A stretch of DNA of 64,000 nt from Arthrobacter sp. NIO-1057 (GTDB lineage Bacteria > Actinomycetota > Actinomycetes > Actinomycetales > Micrococcaceae). The notes beneath the pieces were generated by a model. The model saw only the letters and a list, made by a program, of their open reading frames with translations. It did no database searches and had not been told where the DNA came from. Position 1 is the first letter of the stretch. The number at the start of each line of letters is the position of its first letter. This document shows, piece after piece, positions 53,414 to 62,270 of this stretch. The stretch lies in assembly GCF_900094805.1 (NCBI RefSeq), contig NZ_FMAT01000002.1, positions 124,001 to 188,000 of the forward strand. Reading direction: 5' to 3'. The position numbers and the translations under genes are program-made.

Positions 53414-54881
53414 CGCGCTGTCGATCTCCGCGCTGGTGGTGGTCTGCCTGACCACCATGCTGATCGCCTTCTACGGGTTGCGCATCTCACGCACCACCTC
53501 GGATTTCTACGTCGCCTCGCGCACCGTGCGCCCGTGGTGGAATGCCTCGGCCATCGGCGGCGAGTACCTGTCGGCTGCCTCCTTCCTCGGGGTGGCCGGG
53601 CTGATCGTGCTCTCGGGGCAATCAGGGCTGTGGTTCCCGATCGGCTATACCGCCGGGTATCTGATGCTGCTGCTTTTTGTGGCCGCACCGCTGCGCCGCT
53701 CCCGGGCCTATACGATCCCGGATTTCGCGCAGATCCGCTTCGAGAGTTCGCCGATGCTGCGCAAGCTGACCACCTACCTGGTGGTGGTGATCTGCTGGCT
53801 CTACATCGTTCCGCAAATGCACGGCGCGGCGTTGACCCTGTCGATCGCCACGGGCCTTCCGGGCTGGGTTGGGCCAGTGGTGGTGGCGACGGTAGTCTGC
53901 GTGACGGTGCTCTCCGGCGGCATGCGCTCGGTGACCTTTGTCCAGGCCTTCCAATATTGGTTCAAGCTCGCCGCCCTGGTGATTCCGACGATCTTCCTGC
54001 TGGTTCGCGCCATCCCGCAGCAGTCAGCCGGCGAACGCGCCCACAGCCTGTATGCGCAGCTGGAATCGGTCAATACGATGAACCTGTACGAAACGGTCTC
54101 GATCATCCTCGCGCTGCTCTTCGGCACCCTGGGCCTTCCGCATGTGCTGGTGCGCTTCTACACCAACCCCACCGGCCAGACCGCCCGCACCACCACGGTG
54201 ATCGTGCTGTGCCTGCTCTCGGCCTTCTACCTGCTGCCCACCACCTTGGGGGTCCTGGGGATTCTCTATACCCCGGAGCTCGGCGCGAACAACGAGACCG
54301 ATGCGACGATTCTGTTACTGCCAGGCAGACTGCTTGACGGTGTGGTGGCCGATGCATTGACCGCGATTGTGGTGGGTGGCGCCTTTGCTGCGTTCCTCTC
54401 CACCACCTCGGGTCTCGTGGTCTCTTTAGCCGGCGCGATCTCCCAAGAATTCTTCAACGGCACCGTACGTGGTTTTAGGATCTCCACGATTCTTGCCACC
54501 GCCCTGCCCGTGCTCATCGCGGTACTCACCAGTTCACTGGCCCTTGCTGGAGCCATCGGCAACGTCTTTGCCTTTACCGCCTCCACCATCTGCCCGTTAC
54601 TGTTACTAGGGATTTGGTGGCGCTCGCTGACCGCAAAGGGAGCGATCGCCGGCCTGCTCACCGGCGCCATCACCTGCGGTCTTTCGCTGTCCATCGGCAT
54701 TTTCCTGCCCACGATCGATCTGTGGTGGGTTCACCTTCTGCGTCAGCCTGCAGCATGGAGCGTACCACTGGCCTTTATGGTGATGATCGTGGTGTCGCGC
54801 GGCACTCGACGCGCGGTTCCGCAGAACACCGATCGGGTTATGGCACTCCTGCACGTACCTGATCCGTCGAGAAATTCATAA
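53379..54881 (+). CDS. Solute:sodium symporter, second ActP-like transporter
   Basis: A 500-residue SSS transporter with about 13 helices. Family features: SDFYVASRTVRPWWNASAIGGEYLSAASFLG, AYTIPDFAQIRFES and GLPHVLVRFYTNPTGQTARTT. It is related to the first transporter but distant, with a shorter C-terminus. Substrate is probably a short organic acid. Base composition changes inside the gene at about 54,300: the 5' two thirds use GC-ending codons almost throughout, while the 3' third resembles the lower-GC genes that follow. The reading frame stays intact across this boundary. Confidence 0.9.
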   Translation: MSNGIGASAVASALSISALVVVCLTTMLIAFYGLRISRTTSDFYVASRTVRPWWNASAIGGEYLSAASFLGVAGLIVLSGQSGLWFPIGYTAGYLMLLLFVAAPLRRSRAYTIPDFAQIRFESSPMLRKLTTYLVVVICWLYIVPQMHGAALTLSIATGLPGWVGPVVVATVVCVTVLSGGMRSVTFVQAFQYWFKLAALVIPTIFLLVRAIPQQSAGERAHSLYAQLESVNTMNLYETVSIILALLFGTLGLPHVLVRFYTNPTGQTARTTTVIVLCLLSAFYLLPTTLGVLGILYTPELGANNETDATILLLPGRLLDGVVADALTAIVVGGAFAAFLSTTSGLVVSLAGAISQEFFNGTVRGFRISTILATALPVLIAVLTSSLALAGAIGNVFAFTASTICPLLLLGIWWRSLTAKGAIAGLLTGAITCGLSLSIGIFLPTIDLWWVHLLRQPAAWSVPLAFMVMIVVSRGTRRAVPQNTDRVMALLHVPDPSRNS

Positions 54882-54932
54882 GAATCTTCTCCTGATGTCC
54901 ACGAGCCAGATCCCCCTCTCCCCCATGCGCTA

Positions 54933-54974
54933 GTTTCATAGTCTGAAACAAGAATTTATTGATGCATGCATCAA
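54933..54974 (+). promoter_or_regulatory. Two inverted repeats upstream of the GntR gene, putative operators
   Basis: GTTTCA-N5-TGAAAC lies at 54933-54949 and a perfect 16-bp palindrome TTGATGCATGCATCAA at 54959-54974, directly before AAGGAG of the GntR gene. The palindrome would cover the transcription or translation start region, as autoregulatory GntR operators often do. Confidence 0.55.
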
Positions 54975-54990
54975 GGAGTACAGTGAATGT

Positions 54991-55662
54991 ATGAGCTATT
55001 TGCTACCTTGGGAACCCGATCAAGCCGATGGGTCATTGGCCCGTCGCGTCGCAGCTCATGCTGCACAACGTATTGTCGAACGCTCCATACCCGCTGGACA
55101 TCTACTCACCGAGGCCGAGCTGTCCTTAGAAATGGGAGTCAGTAGAACGCCATCTCGTGAAGCGATGCTTCAGCTGGCTCGATGGGGATTGGTCAGACTC
55201 ATGCCCAAAAAAGGCGCTGTAGTCACCGCAATCACCTTCGAAGAACGCAGAGACCTACTTGCGACACGCGGCCTGTTCGAGCGTGGAGCATTAGAAGCAC
55301 TCACCTCCACACCCGGCAGACTCGCAGAGCTGTCCAATTCGCTGAACGAACCGCTCCAAGCACAGCGCGCAGCCCTCGCGTCCGGAGATCTCTTGGGTTT
55401 TGCCAGTGCTGACTTCGCTTTCCATGCTGCGCTTGTTCAGGCTGGGGGCAACTATGTGATCACTGACCTGCTCACCGAATTGGCGCCCCGGCTGGCAAGA
55501 CTTACTTTCGAGGCTGCCCTTGAACACCCGGAGCAACTAGCCACCTACCTCCAAGAGCATGAAAGACTAGCCGATCTGGCTAGCCAGGCCAATGCGACCG
55601 AATTTGCTCAATGCCTCAACGCTCACCTCACCAAAGCTCATTTCCCGAAAAAGGCGAATTAA
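54991..55662 (+). CDS. GntR-family (FadR/VanR-type) transcriptional regulator
   Basis: A 223-residue regulator. Winged helix-turn-helix at 15-80: RIVERSIPAGHLLTEAELSLEMGVSRTPSREAMLQLARWGLVRLMPKKGAVV. The C-terminal FCD ligand domain (90-215) shows LFERGALEAL, the metal-site-like DFAFHAALVQAGGN and QEHERLADL. VSRTPSREA has Ser where most relatives have Val (RTPVREA). FCD regulators usually respond to organic acids or sugars acids. It directly precedes an MFS transporter, which it most likely controls. Confidence 0.93.
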   Translation: MSYLLPWEPDQADGSLARRVAAHAAQRIVERSIPAGHLLTEAELSLEMGVSRTPSREAMLQLARWGLVRLMPKKGAVVTAITFEERRDLLATRGLFERGALEALTSTPGRLAELSNSLNEPLQAQRAALASGDLLGFASADFAFHAALVQAGGNYVITDLLTELAPRLARLTFEAALEHPEQLATYLQEHERLADLASQANATEFAQCLNAHLTKAHFPKKAN

Positions 55663-56871
55663 TTGTTCACGTCCACCAGAGGCAAAACCGGATATCTCCA
55701 TGTCGCCTGCGCCGTATTCATGATCGCTTGGGGCGGAAACCACTTCACGCCCCTACTACACCTATATGAGGTGCTTGAAGGTTTCCACCCGTGGCAAGCC
55801 AATTTGTTGCTGGGCACCTATGTTGGGGGCCTGATCCCGGGCCTGTTGTTGCTCGGTCCCTTATCTGATCAGCACGGGCGCAAACCCGTGTTGATTGCTG
55901 GGACGGTTATCAGCATCTTTGCCAGCCTACTTTTGGCCCTTGATTCTCATTCGTTGCTGTTGCTTTGCCTCGGGCGACTTATGTCAGGGGTAGGCGTGGG
56001 AGCGGCTATGTCGGTTGGTTCAAGCTGGATCAAAGAACTTTCAAGCCACCCCTTCGACACTCATGCTGGTCCCACTGCCGGCGCAAAACGTTCATCTTTA
56101 ACTCTGACGCTCGGATTCGGTCTGGGAGCAGCCGTCAGCGGGGCCATGGCTCAGTGGGCCCCGATGCCAGAACAAGCGCCCTACTTCATTCATCTGGTTC
56201 TCTCACTCGTAGCGCTGGCCTTCTTACTCAGGGCCCAAGAATCCCTAGCTCCGGCACAACGGACTGAAGGAGCTTGGTATAAGGATTTACGAATCCCCTC
56301 GGCATCTCATCATCGATTCCGCAAGGTCATCATTCCCACTGCCCCATGGATCTTTGCCGCTGCAGGAGTCGCTTATGCGATCATTCCGGCCGCCGTCCAA
56401 GATCGCCTTGGTACCTGGAGCACGCTCTATGCCACGGTGCTGACCGTGTTGACGTTGGGCACCGGAGCGTTGAGCCAGAATTTGGTGCCGTGGATCGCAA
56501 AAATCACTGGCGGTCGGGCACTACCCGTGGGAATGACATTGATGACCATCGGAATGTTACTCTCAGTACTGGTCGCGTGGGTTGATGCCCCTGTACTGGC
56601 CTTGTGTGTGGCCGTGTTGCTAGGTGCCGCATACGGCATCTGCACGGTTGCGGGCTTAATACAGGTGCAGACTATCGCCACAGCACAAGATTTGGCCGGC
56701 CTCTCAGGCCTGTACTACTCACTTGCCTACAGCGGGTTCTTGCTTCCGACCCTTCTGGCAACGCTACTTCCGTTGATGTCCTATGCGGTTTCGCTTGCCT
56801 TAGTCGCCGCGGTCTGCGGCATCTGCGCCATCTACTGCGCACGCAGCTTGCGAATCCCAAATGCGACTTAG
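55663..56871 (+). CDS. MFS transporter
   Basis: A 402-residue major facilitator protein with 12 predicted helices. The motif after helix 2, GPLSDQHGRKPVLIAG, is the classic loop, and helix 4-5 carries GRLMSGVGVGAAMSVGSSW. The start is a TTG touching the stop codon of the GntR gene, so the two are translationally coupled. Sequence resembles drug/metabolite exporters more than sugar importers, but the direction of transport and the substrate cannot be read. Confidence 0.92.
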   Translation: MFTSTRGKTGYLHVACAVFMIAWGGNHFTPLLHLYEVLEGFHPWQANLLLGTYVGGLIPGLLLLGPLSDQHGRKPVLIAGTVISIFASLLLALDSHSLLLLCLGRLMSGVGVGAAMSVGSSWIKELSSHPFDTHAGPTAGAKRSSLTLTLGFGLGAAVSGAMAQWAPMPEQAPYFIHLVLSLVALAFLLRAQESLAPAQRTEGAWYKDLRIPSASHHRFRKVIIPTAPWIFAAAGVAYAIIPAAVQDRLGTWSTLYATVLTVLTLGTGALSQNLVPWIAKITGGRALPVGMTLMTIGMLLSVLVAWVDAPVLALCVAVLLGAAYGICTVAGLIQVQTIATAQDLAGLSGLYYSLAYSGFLLPTLLATLLPLMSYAVSLALVAAVCGICAIYCARSLRIPNAT

Positions 56872-56879
56872 CTTAAATA

Positions 56880-56915
56880 CCGTGGGCACCGAACGATAAC
56901 ATCCGGTGCCCACGG
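56880..56915. terminator. Bidirectional terminator between MFS and DivIVA-domain genes
   Basis: CCGTGGGCACCG (56880-56891) pairs perfectly with 56904-56915 (12 bp). It lies between convergent genes. Confidence 0.85.
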
Positions 56916-56941
56916 AAAATATTCAGTTGGTGGTACCTGAA

Positions 56942-57514
56942 CTAGTCGATGGATGCCATCAACTCGACCACGCGATCGAGGAAGGCATCAACCTGGGATT
57001 CTTCGTAGCCGTCGGTACCCTGCGCGGAGCGGAACTCAACGCGGCGCACGGCGTCCACGGCCATCGGCACATCGTTTTCGAAGTAGTCAATCAGCTGGTC
57101 GCAGAGCCGGTCGACGTCTTCGACGTTGTAGCTCGACGCATTGGACCGTGAAGGGCGGCGGAAGCGCTCGCCCTTGGAACGGTGCAAACGGCCACGCAGA
57201 ATGGCCGCCAGGCGTCCAACCTGCTGCAACCAGACTTCCTCACCCTGGTGAGCGATGAGGTCATCGCGTTCCCGCTTGGCAAAAACATCCTCTAGCCGGT
57301 CCAACGCGCCATCCACTTCACGGGCTTGATAACCGCCCTTCTGTGGGGCGAAGGTGGTTCGGCGGATCAGGTGGCTGGTGACCACGCTGTCGTCGTTTCC
57401 CCCACCGTTGAAGGTGGCCCGGGCACGGCTGAGGAACGCATCAACCTGCTTTGCGTTGTAGCCGAATTCCGAATCCGGTACGTGGGAAAACGGAGCATCT
57501 TGCTGCTGCGACAC
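56942..57514 (-). CDS. DivIVA-domain protein with four DivI1A-type repeats
   Basis: 190 residues. Four copies of the short motif x-G/S-Y-x4-VD-x-(F/L)-(L/C)-D appear: FGYNAKQVDAF (17-27), GGYQAREVDGALDRL (60-73), SSYNVEDVDRLCDQL (128-141) and DGYEESQVDAFLDRV (168-181). Two are preceded by an R-R-x-x-F element (51-55, 157-161). This is the DivI1A domain pattern, associated with polar growth and cell division proteins of actinobacteria, but the long coiled coil of true Wag31/DivIVA is missing. It stands just downstream of cdsA on the same strand. I expect a role near the cell pole or septum; no partner is shown by sequence. Confidence 0.88.
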   Translation of the reverse strand: MSQQQDAPFSHVPDSEFGYNAKQVDAFLSRARATFNGGGNDDSVVTSHLIRRTTFAPQKGGYQAREVDGALDRLEDVFAKRERDDLIAHQGEEVWLQQVGRLAAILRGRLHRSKGERFRRPSRSNASSYNVEDVDRLCDQLIDYFENDVPMAVDAVRRVEFRSAQGTDGYEESQVDAFLDRVVELMASID

Positions 57515-57637
57515 GACAGTTCCTTTTTCTTTAGTCAGAGGTCAGTGGAATACCGCCCGAAGACGGCACCCACTCCATTCTATTTGGTCGAGCCATACTT
57601 AGCTCAATGGCCACACCTAGGCAGCGTCATCAACGGA

Positions 57638-58903
57638 TCAGAAAACCGCAACGCTCCACGCAAGTAGGTGCGAAATCAGGTATCCCAGCGGGATGACAAA
57701 TAGTACCGAATCCAGTCGATCCATGATTCCGCCATGGCCAGGCAGTAGATTGCTCATGTCTTTAATGCCCAATTCGCGCTTCACCATCGACTCCGCGAAG
57801 TCGCCAGTGGTGGCGGCGATGGTGGTAAAGAAGGCGAGAATGACACCGGTCCACCATGGCATATCAAGCCAGAAATACATGGCGCAGGCGCCGATGGCCA
57901 TCGATCCAATCATCGATCCGCTGAAGCCCTCCCAGGACTTCTTAGGTGAGATTTTTGGTGCCATGGGATGCTTGCCGATCAAAACACCCACGATGTACCC
58001 GAAGGTATCGTTGGCCACCGCCAACAACAAGATGGTGGCGATCAGCCACTGACCGTTATCCCCTTCAAGCATCAACAACGCGAAGGAGAGCAACAATGGC
58101 ACCCAGGTGATGATAAAGACACTACTCATCACGGAGGCAACGGCACCCTTGAGCCCTTCCATGACCCGGAAGAGCAAAGCAATGAGAATACAGGCAACAA
58201 AGCTGAATCCTAGGGCTTCCACTCCACCGAGCACGGCACTGGCTGGAAGTAGCACCGAGGCAAGGTACAACGGAAGCTGCGGGACCGCCGTTTTTGCGTG
58301 GGTCGTGGCTCGCGCTACTTCCCAGCAACCAATGCCGCTAAGCACCGTCACCGCAAAAACCAACAGCGGTTCATAGAGGAACAGCCCGGCGAGCACGATG
58401 CCAAGTAGCACCACGCCCACGCCGATAGCCGCGGGAAGGTTGCGTCCGGCCCGCGACTTTTTCGGCTCCGGGTTACCGATCAGAAGTTCCGGCGGAATCG
58501 CCGCTTCCTGCGCATCGGGTTCCCCGGTCTCGGCCAGGTCCTCAGAATCGCTCTGCGGCGGCTCGGGCTGGACTGACACCGGCTGCCCAGATGCCGGTTG
58601 AGCCACCTTCTTCGGTTGCTCTTTATCGGCCCCAAAAACTATTTTTGTGCGCTGTTTAGCATGGGCAGTCTTGGCCTTGTCCTCAGCCGATGGTGCAAGG
58701 TCAACTGCAGGCTGCTCTTGGGAAGCCTGTGGCGCAGGGGCCTGTGCAGGCTCGCTACGTTTTTTGCCGCCACGCTTCTCAGCCTTTTCCTGCGCTTCAC
58801 GCAGAGCGCGGGCCTCACGGCGAGTCATCGGCTGGGCGTTACCGGATGCCACTGAGGGCACCGCCGAAGCGTTGCCCCCAGTGTTCTCTGTCGAGCCCGG
58901 CAT
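57638..58903 (-). CDS. cdsA: Phosphatidate cytidylyltransferase (CDP-diglyceride synthase)
   Basis: A 421-residue membrane enzyme; it makes CDP-diacylglycerol, the precursor of all phospholipids. The C-terminal 270 residues hold about eight helices and the signature SMVKRELGIKDMSNLLPGHGGIMDRLDS. The first 150 residues are a charged, Pro/Ala/Glu-rich cytoplasmic extension (REARALREAQEKAEKRGG and many Gln), common in this group but absent from the short enterobacterial form. It overlaps the frr stop by one base (TAATG), so it belongs to the tsf-pyrH-frr block. Confidence 0.95.
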   Translation of the reverse strand: MPGSTENTGGNASAVPSVASGNAQPMTRREARALREAQEKAEKRGGKKRSEPAQAPAPQASQEQPAVDLAPSAEDKAKTAHAKQRTKIVFGADKEQPKKVAQPASGQPVSVQPEPPQSDSEDLAETGEPDAQEAAIPPELLIGNPEPKKSRAGRNLPAAIGVGVVLLGIVLAGLFLYEPLLVFAVTVLSGIGCWEVARATTHAKTAVPQLPLYLASVLLPASAVLGGVEALGFSFVACILIALLFRVMEGLKGAVASVMSSVFIITWVPLLLSFALLMLEGDNGQWLIATILLLAVANDTFGYIVGVLIGKHPMAPKISPKKSWEGFSGSMIGSMAIGACAMYFWLDMPWWTGVILAFFTTIAATTGDFAESMVKRELGIKDMSNLLPGHGGIMDRLDSVLFVIPLGYLISHLLAWSVAVF

Positions 58904-59460
58904 TAGACTTCCAGCAGCTCGGCTTCTTTGTTCTTCAGAATCTCATCGACCGAATCGACGTGCTTCTTAGTCAGTGCGTCCAGGTCCTTTTCTGCGCGAG
59001 TCCCCTCATCTTCACCAATTTCGCCATCCTTGACCAGCTTGTCGATGGTGTCCTTGGCCTTGCGGCGGTGGTTACGCAGTGCAACACGAGCGTCTTCGCC
59101 CTTGGCCTTGGCCAGCTTGACGTATTCCTTGCGGCGCTCTTCAGTCAGCACCGGAAGGACCACGCGGATCATCTTGCCATCCGATGATGGGTTGGCACCA
59201 ACCTCTGGGTCACCCAGAGCCTTTTCGATTTCGCGCAAAGCGGTCACATCGAATGGGGTGATGGTGATGGTGCGTGCCTCAGGTACTGCGAATGATGCCA
59301 GCTGCTGCAGTGGGGTTGGCGAACCGTAGTAGTCAACCATGACCTTCGAGTACATGCCTGGGTGCGCGCGACCGGTACGAATCGTCGCGAAGTCCTCCTT
59401 GGCAGCGTCAATGGTGCGTTCCATCTTTTCGGCGGTCTCCGCCAGCGTTTCCTCAATCAC
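58903..59460 (-). CDS. frr: Ribosome recycling factor
   Basis: A 185-residue RRF that splits post-termination ribosomes together with EF-G. The three-helix bundle begins LAETAEKMERTIDAAKEDFATIRTGRAHPGM, continues with YYGSPTPLQQLAS and VTALREIEKALGDPEVGANPSSDGKMIRVVLPVLTEERRKEYVKLAKA, all canonical. The start is a GTG at 59460 with GAGGAG 6 bases before it. Between pyrH and cdsA, as in nearly all bacteria of this group. Confidence 0.97.
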   Translation of the reverse strand: MIEETLAETAEKMERTIDAAKEDFATIRTGRAHPGMYSKVMVDYYGSPTPLQQLASFAVPEARTITITPFDVTALREIEKALGDPEVGANPSSDGKMIRVVLPVLTEERRKEYVKLAKAKGEDARVALRNHRRKAKDTIDKLVKDGEIGEDEGTRAEKDLDALTKKHVDSVDEILKNKEAELLEV

Positions 59461-59537
59461 CGGTACTCCTCAAGTTCTTCATCTGTGTTTCCGCAACGGG
59501 AAATAAATCTACTTCAATCCTAGGCCACGATCGCCAA

Positions 59538-60260
59538 TTAAACGGTGACGGTGGTACCGATCCGCTCACCGCGGATAGCTGCAGCCACGTTTCCTTCGCC
59601 TTCCATACCAAAGACGAGCATATCCAGCTTGTTATCCTGGCACATGGTCATGGCGGTCTGGTCCATCACACGAATGTTCTTCAGCAGTGCTTCGCTGTAG
59701 GTCAGGGTGTCCAGCTTCTGCGCGGTTGGATCCTTCTTCGGGTCAGCAGTGTATACGCCGTCAACACCAGATTTAGCCATCAATACCTCGTCAGCATCCA
59801 CTTCCAGCGCACGCTGGGCGGCGACGGTATCGGTGGAGAAGTATGGCAGACCTGCGCCCGCACCAAAGATGACGACGCGATCCTTTTCCATGTGGCGGAT
59901 GGCGCGACGTGGAATGTAGTTCTCCGCGACCTGTGCCATGGCGATGGCGGACTGCACGCGAGTTTCCACACCGCACTGTTCTAGGAAGTCCTGCAGAGCG
60001 AGGCAGTTCATCACGGTGCCGAGCATGCCCATGTAGTCTGCGCGGGAGCGGTCCATGCCTGCGGCCGAAAGTTCGGCGCCGCGGAAGAAGTTACCGCCGC
60101 CAACGACGATGGCCACTTCTACTTCACCCACGGTTTCGGCGATTTGCCGAGCCACGCCACGAACGGTGTCTGGGTCAACGCCGACCTTGCCACCGCCGAA
60201 CACCTCACCGGAAAGCTTTAGCAGGACGCGACGACGTTTGGTTGCTGGGGTGGTTGGCAT
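59538..60260 (-). CDS. pyrH: UMP kinase
   Basis: A 240-residue PyrH of the amino-acid kinase fold, which phosphorylates UMP with ATP in pyrimidine nucleotide synthesis. Motifs: [13 protein letters not shown] at the start, [38 protein letters not shown] and [47 protein letters not shown]. It follows tsf after a terminator-like hairpin and precedes frr. Confidence 0.97.
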   Translation of the reverse strand: MPTTPATKRRRVLLKLSGEVFGGGKVGVDPDTVRGVARQIAETVGEVEVAIVVGGGNFFRGAELSAAGMDRSRADYMGMLGTVMNCLALQDFLEQCGVETRVQSAIAMAQVAENYIPRRAIRHMEKDRVVIFGAGAGLPYFSTDTVAAQRALEVDADEVLMAKSGVDGVYTADPKKDPTAQKLDTLTYSEALLKNIRVMDQTAMTMCQDNKLDMLVFGMEGEGNVAAAIRGERIGTTVTV

Positions 60261-60354
60261 AAGTTGTCTTACTCCTGGAGGTCGGAATCAAGCTGTGGGT
60301 AGTACTTCCCAGTTCCCAAGTTATCTTGTGATCCGGGCTCAAGAAAAGGGAGGC

Positions 60355-60391
60355 GAGTCACCGAGTTATTTCTCGGTGCTCACCTCCCTTT
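60355..60391 (-). terminator. Terminator after tsf
   Basis: AAAGGGAGG and its partner near 60391 form a long hairpin with one mismatch and one bulge; the minus strand continues CCCTTTTCTTG. It would end most rpsB-tsf transcripts before pyrH. Confidence 0.8.
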
Positions 60392-60463
60392 GTTCTTGTG
60401 CACTCAGATTTCTCTGAATGCGAGTCGCTTAATGCGTGTTATGTAGTGCCTGAAGCTGAAAGC

Positions 60464-61300
60464 TTAGGCGCCAACGCGGAAGCGTGCGAAAGCAACTGGC
60501 TTGGTGCCAGCTTCTTCGAAGACCTTGCCTACGGTCTTCTTTGCATCCTTAGCGAAAGCCTGATCAACCAGGACGATCTCCTTGAAGAAGCCGGTCAGAC
60601 GGCCTTCAACGATCTTGGTCAATGCAGCTTCAGGCTTGCCCTCTGCGCGAGCGGTTTCGTCAGCGATACGGCGCTCATCGGCGACCTTATCTTCTGGAAC
60701 CTCTTCGCGGGACAGGTAGGTAGGAGCCATTGCAGCGGTGTGCACAGCAACGTCGTGGGCAACGGTTGCAGCAGCTTCGCTGTCAGCATCCACAGCCATC
60801 AGAACGCCAACCTGAGCTGGCAGGTCCTTGCTGGTCTTGTGCAGGTACGAAGCAACTTTGGCACCTTCGATGCGGGCTACGCGACGAACAACAATCTTCT
60901 CACCGAGGATTGCGCCTTCTTCGATGACGGTGTCACCGATGGTCTTGCCGTCCAGCTCGAAAGCCAACAGTGCTTCGGCGTCAGCGGCACCGGATGCAAC
61001 AGCGGCATTCAGAACCTTGTCAGCCAGTGCGATGAACTTATCGTTCTTTGCTACGAAGTCGGTCTCGCAGTTGATTTCAACCATAACGCCAACGTTGCCG
61101 TCGACCTTAGCTGCAACCAGACCTTCAGCGGTCGAGCGGCCTTCGCGCTTGGTAGCGCCCTTCAGACCCTTGACGCGAATGATCTCGATGGCCTTCTCGG
61201 CGTCCCCGTTAGCCTCGTCCAGAGCCTTCTTAACGTCCATCATGCCGGCGCCAGTGCGCTCGCGCAGTGCCTTGATATCAGCAGCGGTGTAGTTTGCCAC
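60464..61300 (-). CDS. tsf: Translation elongation factor Ts
   Basis: A 278-residue EF-Ts, the nucleotide-exchange factor of EF-Tu. The GTG at 61300 gives the canonical start MANYTAADIKALRERTGAGMMDVKKAL; an ATG 12 bases earlier is possible. The core motif TDFVAKNDKFIALAD is present, as are the two half-domains. It is downstream of rpsB with a hairpin between. Confidence 0.97.
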   Translation of the reverse strand: MANYTAADIKALRERTGAGMMDVKKALDEANGDAEKAIEIIRVKGLKGATKREGRSTAEGLVAAKVDGNVGVMVEINCETDFVAKNDKFIALADKVLNAAVASGAADAEALLAFELDGKTIGDTVIEEGAILGEKIVVRRVARIEGAKVASYLHKTSKDLPAQVGVLMAVDADSEAAATVAHDVAVHTAAMAPTYLSREEVPEDKVADERRIADETARAEGKPEAALTKIVEGRLTGFFKEIVLVDQAFAKDAKKTVGKVFEEAGTKPVAFARFRVGA

Positions 61301-61339
61301 GTGCAATCCCATTCAGCTAGGAGTTTCAAGTTTGATTTG

Positions 61340-61377
61340 CTTGTGGGACGGGTCGGTTCTCCGGCCCGTCCCACAAG
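61340..61377 (-). terminator. Hairpin between rpsB and tsf
   Basis: Arms 61340-61356 and 61361-61377 pair over 17 bp with a single wobble pair around TTCT. Lacking a U-run, it probably sets the ratio of S2 to EF-Ts by partial termination or mRNA processing. Confidence 0.75.
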
Positions 61378-61445
61378 ACTTGGTAGAACTTGCCTCAATC
61401 AACACGCTAGTGTCTCAAGGCAAACTCTTAGAGTCACGCAGGTGA

Positions 61446-62270
61446 CTACTTAGCTTCGTCAGCCTTGGTTGCAGCTTCCTCAGCAGGAGCTTCAGCCTTA
61501 GCCTTCTCACCCTCGAGCAGTTCGCGCTCCCACTCAGCCATTGGCTCAGCGGCACCCTCAGACTTGCCTGCAGCCTTGTTGTTCTTGGCGATGAGGCCTT
61601 CGGCCACAGCGTCAGCAACAACGCGGGTCAGCAGGTTGACGGAGCGGATAGCGTCGTCGTTGCCTGGGATTGGGTAGGTAACTTCGTCTGGGTCGCAGTT
61701 GGTGTCCAAGATGGCGACAACAGGGATGCCCAGCTTCTGAGCTTCGTCGATTGCCAGGTGTTCCTTCTTGGTGTCAACGATCCAGATCGCCGAAGGGGTG
61801 CGGGTCAGGTTGCGGATACCACCGAGGTTGTTCTGCAGCTTGGTCAGCTCGCGCTTGAGCAGCAGCAGTTCCTTCTTGGTGTGACCGGAGCCAGCAACGT
61901 CCTCGAAGTTGATCTCTTCCAGTTCCTTCATGCGCTGAACGCGCTTGGAGACGGTCTGGAAGTTGGTCAGCATACCGCCGAGCCAGCGCTGGTTCACGTA
62001 TGGCTGGCCAACGCGGTTAGCCTGCTCAGCAATCGCTTCCTGAGCCTGCTTCTTGGTACCAACGAACAGTACAGTGCCGCCGTGAGCAACAGTCTGCTTC
62101 ACGAACTCGTAAGCGCGGTCGATGAACGACAGCGACTGCTGCAGGTCGATGATGTAGATGCCGTTGCGCTCGGTGAAGATGAAACGCTTCATCTTTGGGT
62201 TCCAGCGACGGGTCTGGTGGCCGAAGTGGACGCCGCTGTCAAGCAGCTCTCGCATGGTTACGACTGGCAT
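61446..62270 (-). CDS. rpsB: 30S ribosomal protein S2
   Basis: About 274 residues from the ATG at 62270, with AAAGGAG 8 bases upstream. It opens [28 protein letters not shown] and contains [20 protein letters not shown] and [29 protein letters not shown], all S2 signatures. The last 50 residues are an Ala/Glu/Lys-rich tail usual for actinobacteria. First gene of the translation block. Confidence 0.97.
   Translation of the reverse strand: MPVVTMRELLDSGVHFGHQTRRWNPKMKRFIFTERNGIYIIDLQQSLSFIDRAYEFVKQTVAHGGTVLFVGTKKQAQEAIAEQANRVGQPYVNQRWLGGMLTNFQTVSKRVQRMKELEEINFEDVAGSGHTKKELLLLKRELTKLQNNLGGIRNLTRTPSAIWIVDTKKEHLAIDEAQKLGIPVVAILDTNCDPDEVTYPIPGNDDAIRSVNLLTRVVADAVAEGLIAKNNKAAGKSEGAAEPMAEWERELLEGEKAKAEAPAEEAATKADEAK

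Noticed and set aside
51039-53458. Long minus-strand open frames (351 and 325 codons)
   Set aside because: Antisense to the LytS and LytTR genes, which have full family motifs; the shadows follow from GC-rich third positions.
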